Assembly (NCBI GenBank): GCA_041591635.1
Contig: JBFHRO010000133.1
Span: 1 to 8,917 of the forward strand
Reading direction: 5' to 3'
Source: JACKOD01 sp041591635
Lineage (GTDB): Bacteria; Pseudomonadota; Gammaproteobacteria; Pseudomonadales; Oleiphilaceae
DNA: 8,917 nucleotides
Position numbers and translations under genes: made by a program. Below, one piece after another: positions 6,540 to 8,917 of the stretch (position 1 is its first letter; every line of letters starts with the position of its first letter). Below the pieces are notes generated by a model that saw only the letters and a program-made list of their open reading frames with translations, searched no databases and had not been told where the DNA came from.

Positions 6540-6739
6540 CCCCCCTTCGTTCTTTTCTCGCTAAGTCCTTCTCACCTCCCGGTCCCTTGTGCTGGTTTAA
6601 ATGCGCATTCTTGTCATGCCCACTCAGGCCTTCGCCTCAAATAGCTCGACCGGACAGATTCACGACGAAAACATTGAATTGTTGCCAAGGATTCTTTAAA
6701 CTCCCGCTCCTATTTTTCAGGTTATTTTTTGGTCTTTCA

Positions 6740-6758
6740 GATCGATTCTGTATCGATC
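6740..6758. repeat. Perfect 7-bp inverted repeat upstream of rpmH
   Basis: GATCGAT (6740-6746), spacer TCTGT, ATCGATC (6752-6758). It lies 57 bases before the rpmH start. It could be an operator for a dimeric regulator, or a hairpin in a 5' leader if transcription begins upstream. It holds two of the few GATC sites in the intergenic region. Confidence 0.7.
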
Positions 6759-6761
6759 GTT

Positions 6762-6791
6762 GTGTCTGTTGCCAAAGTGTCTGTTGACAAA
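6762..6791 (+). repeat. 15-bp tandem repeat carrying TTGCCA and TTGACA
   Basis: Two adjacent 15-base units, GTGTCTGTTGCCAAA (6762-6776) and GTGTCTGTTGACAAA (6777-6791), match at 14 of 15 positions. Each contains a -35-like hexamer. The second copy ends 23 bases before the rpmH start. Confidence 0.9.
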
Positions 6792-6798
6792 TTTTTAT
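6769..6798 (+). promoter_or_regulatory. Candidate rpmH promoter
   Basis: TTGCCA (6769-6774, five of six) and TTTTAT (6793-6798, four of six) are 18 bases apart, predicting a start near 6805 and a very short leader. The perfect TTGACA at 6784-6789 is badly placed, since its -10 position (about 6807-6812, AGATCC) is poor and adjoins the ATG. The true promoter could lie further upstream. Confidence 0.3.
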
Positions 6799-6814
6799 TC
6801 AAGCGAGATCCCTC

Positions 6815-6949
6815 ATGAAAAGAACATTTCAACCCAGCGTACTCAAGCGCAAGCGTAATCACGGTTTCCGTGCCCGTATGGCTACAGCAAAAGGCCGTCA
6901 GGTGTTGTCACGTCGTCGTGCAAAAGGTCGCAAAGTACTTTCTGCCTGA
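6815..6949 (+). CDS. rpmH: 50S ribosomal protein L34
   Basis: A small, very basic protein of the large ribosomal subunit. The 44 residues begin MKRTFQPSVLKRKRNHGFRA and continue with RMATAKGRQVLSRRRAKGRK, the family signature along its whole length, ending VLSA. The ATG at 6815 is the only start giving the conserved N-terminus. A weak GAGA lies about 7 bases upstream. It is the first gene rightward of the origin, divergent from dnaA, and is followed by rnpA after 20 bases. Being short, it is easily missed by length-filtered gene calling, but the identification is certain. Confidence 0.98.
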   Translation: MKRTFQPSVLKRKRNHGFRARMATAKGRQVLSRRRAKGRKVLSA

Positions 6950-6969
6950 TCAGCTCAGACAAGCTACCC

Positions 6970-7344
6970 ATGACAGATGTTGAATTTCCCCGCTCGGTTC
7001 GCTTACTGAATGCCGGGGAATTTCAACGTGTGTTTGATGCTGCAAGTTGCAAAACATCAAATGCCAGTTTCGTGCTTTTGGCGCGAACTACCACAAGTGG
7101 CAATGCTCGAATCGGTTTTGTGATCGGAAAGAAAAATATCCGCAAGGCGGTACAACGCAACCGTATTCGTCGGGTTATCAGGGAATCGTTTCGGCATCAG
7201 CGAGTGAAACTCCCGCTACTCGACATTGTTGTTTTGGTCAAAAAAGGCGCGGATCAGTTTGATAATGCACAGATATTTAGACAGTTTGATCATTTGTGGC
7301 AAAAATTGACGCAACGTAGTCAGGCCGCAGCCAGTCAGACGTAA
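6970..7344 (+). CDS. rnpA: Ribonuclease P protein component
   Basis: This is the small basic protein that binds the RNase P RNA and helps it remove 5' leaders from pre-tRNAs. It has 124 residues, close to E. coli's 119. FPRSVRLLNAGEF at 6-18 is the usual N-terminal segment that contributes to the pre-tRNA leader cleft. The family signature is GKKNIRKAVQRNRIRRVIRESF, with the RNR motif at residues 63-65 and RESF at 71-74. VKKGAD follows, then a helical tail. The ATG at 6970 puts FPR at the same position as in E. coli RnpA. No clear ribosome binding site is present, so translation may be coupled to rpmH 20 bases upstream, in keeping with the usual rpmH-rnpA operon. Confidence 0.97.
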   Translation: MTDVEFPRSVRLLNAGEFQRVFDAASCKTSNASFVLLARTTTSGNARIGFVIGKKNIRKAVQRNRIRRVIRESFRHQRVKLPLLDIVVLVKKGADQFDNAQIFRQFDHLWQKLTQRSQAAASQT

Positions 7345-7386
7345 CTTCAAAACACTCTGTAGCGACGCCATACACAAAGGTTTCGG

Positions 7387-7653
7387 ATGTTCAAACGGTG
7401 TGCCATCTTTTTGATTCGAACCTATCAGTATCTTGTCAGTCCGCTGTTAGGTCCCCATTGCCGCTTCTATCCCAGTTGTTCGTCCTATGCCATCGCGGCT
7501 ATCGACCGATTCGGATTTTTCAAGGGCAGTTATTATGCCTTGAGACGTCTTATGCGATGTCACCCCTTTTCTGAAGGTGGGTTCGATCCGGTCCCGCATT
7601 CTTCCAACTGCTGCACTCTGGTATCGAAACCAGAATCATTTGCTAACGAGTGA
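7387..7653 (+). CDS. yidD: Membrane protein insertion efficiency factor YidD
   Basis: YidD is a small protein held at the inner membrane by an amphipathic N-terminal helix. It is thought to assist YidC- or Sec-dependent insertion of inner-membrane proteins. The 88 residues carry the full family pattern: IRTYQYLVSPLLGPHCRFYPSCSSYA (10-35) with Cys25 and Cys31, GFFKGSYYALRRLMRCHPFSEGG (43-65) with Cys58, and DPVP at 67-70. Length agrees with E. coli (85). AAAGG lies 6-7 bases before the ATG. It sits 42 bases after rnpA and 9 bases before yidC, the conserved order in which it is found across bacteria. The C-terminal tail with CysCys at 75-76 is variable in the family. Confidence 0.97.
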   Translation: MFKRCAIFLIRTYQYLVSPLLGPHCRFYPSCSSYAIAAIDRFGFFKGSYYALRRLMRCHPFSEGGFDPVPHSSNCCTLVSKPESFANE

Positions 7654-7662
7654 TAAACCACC

Positions 7663-8917
7663 ATGGATATGCGACGTAGTATCATTTTTATAGGTTTGGC
7701 GATCGTTTCCTATCTCATGATTCTCGAGTGGAATAAAGACTATGGTCACCAACCGCTGCAGACTCAAACGGCAACGATCCTTCCCGATCAGCCCGTGCCA
7801 GGATTGGATCAGCAATCTTCCGATCTGGCGATGCCAGGCACCGAGTTTACAGTGCCGGAAGAAGCGACTTCCCGTGATATTGCCACTGCCAAAACCAGCG
7901 ATGTATCAAGCCGTCTGATTCAGATTACCACCGATACATTGGTGGTAACCATTGATCTGCAAGGCGGAAATATTGTTCAAGCCTTATTGCCTGCCTACCG
8001 GGCCGAAATATCCTCACCGGTACCCTTAGCCTTGCTCGAATCCAATTCACACCGTTATTACACCGCAAAAAGCGGTTTGTTCGGACGTGATGGCATAGAT
8101 TCAGCCAAAAATAAGCTCCAGCCCGTATTTGAGGCCAGTCACACTGAATTCCGGCTGAACGAGGGCGAAAAATCGCTTTCAGTCGATCTTCGCCTTACAA
8201 CAGCCAACAAGATACAGATCACCAAGCGTTACACTTTTGAGCGTGACAGTTACCTGGTGAAAGTGGATTACCTGATTGATAACCAGTCGGAGAGCGAATG
8301 GGTTGGTAATTTCTCCGGCAAGATCGAACGGGATCAAAGCCCGGACCCATCCCAACAAAACAGTATGGGTCTGCAATCATTTTTGGGCATGGTACTCTCG
8401 AGTCCACGCGAGCCCTACGGCACCTTCAGATTTGACGACCTCAAAGAAGCGCCCATCAATCAGAGCATCCAGGGTGGCTGGATCGCCTTCATCCAGCATT
8501 ACTTCATTTCCGCCTGGATCCCGTCTGCGGATCAGGAACATCACTATCAAACCCGTGTCATCACCGATAGTAATGGCCGTACGCGGCATTTGATGGGCTT
8601 TGTCAGTCCGGCAGTCAGCATTCCGCCAGGGCAGCAAAAAACCATTTCCGCCAAACTGTACGTGGGTCCAAAAATCATTGATCGATTGGAAGCTGCCGCA
8701 CCCAAGCTGGAACTGACTGTCGATTATGGCTGGTTATTCTTTATCGCCTACCCCCTGTTCCTGTTACTTGATTTCTTTCACGGAATGGTCGGAAATTGGG
8801 GACTTGCCATCATTCTGGTTACCGTTATTGTCAAAGCGCTGTTTTTCCACCTTTCAGCAGCGAGTTACCGTTCCATGGCCAACATGCGCCGGGTGACTCC
8901 GCAGTTAACCCGAATTC
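7663..8917 (+). CDS. yidC: Membrane protein insertase YidC, N-terminal part (cut by window edge)
   Basis: YidC inserts and folds inner-membrane proteins, alone or with SecYEG. The first 418 codons are present and the frame runs off the window (E. coli YidC is 548 residues). A first membrane helix at about 6-22 (IIFIGLAIVSYLMILEW) is followed by a large periplasmic P1 domain (about 23-350) with GGNIVQALLP, YTFERDSYLVKVDYLI and GGWIAFIQHYFISAWIP. DYGWLFFIAYP (354-364) begins the peripheral helix, and VGNWGLAIILVTVIVKALFF (376-395) is the first core helix. Lys391 occupies the position of E. coli Arg366, the charge in the hydrophilic groove. Lysine there is also found in Pseudomonas YidC. His396 replaces the usual proline of the (F/Y)PL(T/S) motif. 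The ATG at 7663 gives the standard MDxxR start 9 bases after yidD. Only a weak upstream GAG is seen. Confidence 0.97.
   Translation, partial: MDMRRSIIFIGLAIVSYLMILEWNKDYGHQPLQTQTATILPDQPVPGLDQQSSDLAMPGTEFTVPEEATSRDIATAKTSDVSSRLIQITTDTLVVTIDLQGGNIVQALLPAYRAEISSPVPLALLESNSHRYYTAKSGLFGRDGIDSAKNKLQPVFEASHTEFRLNEGEKSLSVDLRLTTANKIQITKRYTFERDSYLVKVDYLIDNQSESEWVGNFSGKIERDQSPDPSQQNSMGLQSFLGMVLSSPREPYGTFRFDDLKEAPINQSIQGGWIAFIQHYFISAWIPSADQEHHYQTRVITDSNGRTRHLMGFVSPAVSIPPGQQKTISAKLYVGPKIIDRLEAAAPKLELTVDYGWLFFIAYPLFLLLDFFHGMVGNWGLAIILVTVIVKALFFHLSAASYRSMANMRRVTPQLTRI

Larger units (their letters stand above)
6130..6540. other. oriC: Probable chromosomal replication origin (oriC)
   Basis: The gene-free stretch between divergent dnaA and rpmH is a standard oriC position in Pseudomonas-like gammaproteobacteria. 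Two perfect DnaA boxes face each other: TTATTCACA on the minus strand (6343-6351) and TTATCCACA on the plus strand (6361-6369). One-mismatch boxes lie at 6193-6201 (TTACGCACA), 6228-6236 (TTATCCGCA) and 6316-6324 (minus strand ATATGCACA). Two AT-rich segments flank the boxes, 6131-6192 and 6417-6539, each about 76% A+T. The right one lies on the 3' side of the plus-strand TTATCCACA, the same relation that R1 has to the unwinding element in E. coli. All flanking genes point away from here. Unlike E. coli oriC, only one GATC (6294-6297) is present. I found no convincing IHF site by eye. Confidence 0.88.
6541..6814. other. Non-coding upstream region of rpmH
   Basis: I see no credible gene here. 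It begins with a pyrimidine-rich tract (6540-6590, 42 of 51 bases C or T on the plus strand), then mixed sequence. It contains a 19-bp inverted repeat at 6740-6758 and a 15-bp tandem repeat at 6762-6791 just before rpmH. The rpmH promoter should lie here. A frame opening at TTG 6587 encodes a Cys/Phe-rich low-complexity peptide with no ribosome binding site. Confidence 0.7.

Noticed and set aside
6622..6640. Small AGGC-CTTC-GCCT hairpin
   Set aside because: A 4-bp stem without a U tract is too weak to call a terminator or leader structure.
6587..6787. Plus-strand frame of 66 codons upstream of rpmH
   Set aside because: It starts with TTG without a ribosome binding site, has Cys/Phe-rich low-complexity composition, and ends across the 15-bp tandem repeat. 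It looks like a chance frame in regulatory DNA.
6784..6812. TTGACA at 6784-6789 as the rpmH -35 box
   Set aside because: The hexamer is perfect, but the -10 position reads AGATCC and transcription would begin inside the start codon region.
8912..8917. Window ends exactly on GAATTC (EcoRI site)
   Set aside because: It may mean the record derives from a cloned EcoRI fragment, but a single 6-base match at the edge is not a biological feature.
1..8917. Mobile elements, CRISPR arrays, tRNA or rRNA genes, phage or defence genes
   Set aside because: No spaced repeat arrays, transposase or integrase motifs, terminal repeats or tRNA-like folds were seen. Outside the origin the window is filled by conserved housekeeping genes and one ABC1-family gene.

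Overview
The window is the chromosomal replication origin neighbourhood of a gammaproteobacterium. GyrB, RpmH, DnaA and YidC all read as gammaproteobacterial. The GyrB N-terminus and the lysine in YidC's first core membrane helix (where E. coli has Arg366) look more like Pseudomonas or Oceanospirillales-type bacteria than enterics. Genus cannot be fixed from the sequence alone.

Layout. The left arm (1-5983) is entirely on the minus strand. Reading outward from the origin it holds dnaA (5983-4559), dnaN (4512-3403), an AarF/UbiB/ABC1-family atypical kinase (3319-2045), a strong intrinsic terminator (2024-1998), recF (1973-852) and the first 279 codons of gyrB (837 to the window edge). The centre (5984-6814, about 830 bases) has no credible gene. 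It holds the probable oriC: two perfect DnaA boxes facing each other at 6343-6369, at least three one-mismatch boxes, an AT-rich unwinding candidate at about 6417-6539, a cluster of GTTA/TAAC palindromes next to dnaA, then a pyrimidine-rich tract, an inverted repeat and a 15-bp tandem repeat in front of rpmH. The right arm (6815-8917) is entirely on the plus strand: rpmH, rnpA, yidD and the first 418 codons of yidC.

How it works together. Every gene is transcribed away from the origin, so transcription follows fork movement. The left arm encodes initiator, sliding clamp, recombination mediator and gyrase B. The right arm is the conserved ribosomal protein L34 / RNase P protein / YidD / YidC set, linking translation, tRNA maturation and membrane protein insertion.

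The least ordinary parts are the ABC1-family kinase gene between dnaN and recF, the perfect 12-bp terminator hairpin 24 bases before the recF start codon with no room for a promoter between them, the near absence of GATC sites in the origin, and several short repeats in the origin and rpmH upstream region. I see no mobile element, CRISPR array, tRNA or rRNA, and no sign of an undescribed multi-gene system. Two starts are revised from the longest open frame: dnaA to a GTG at 5983 and the kinase to an ATG at 3319.
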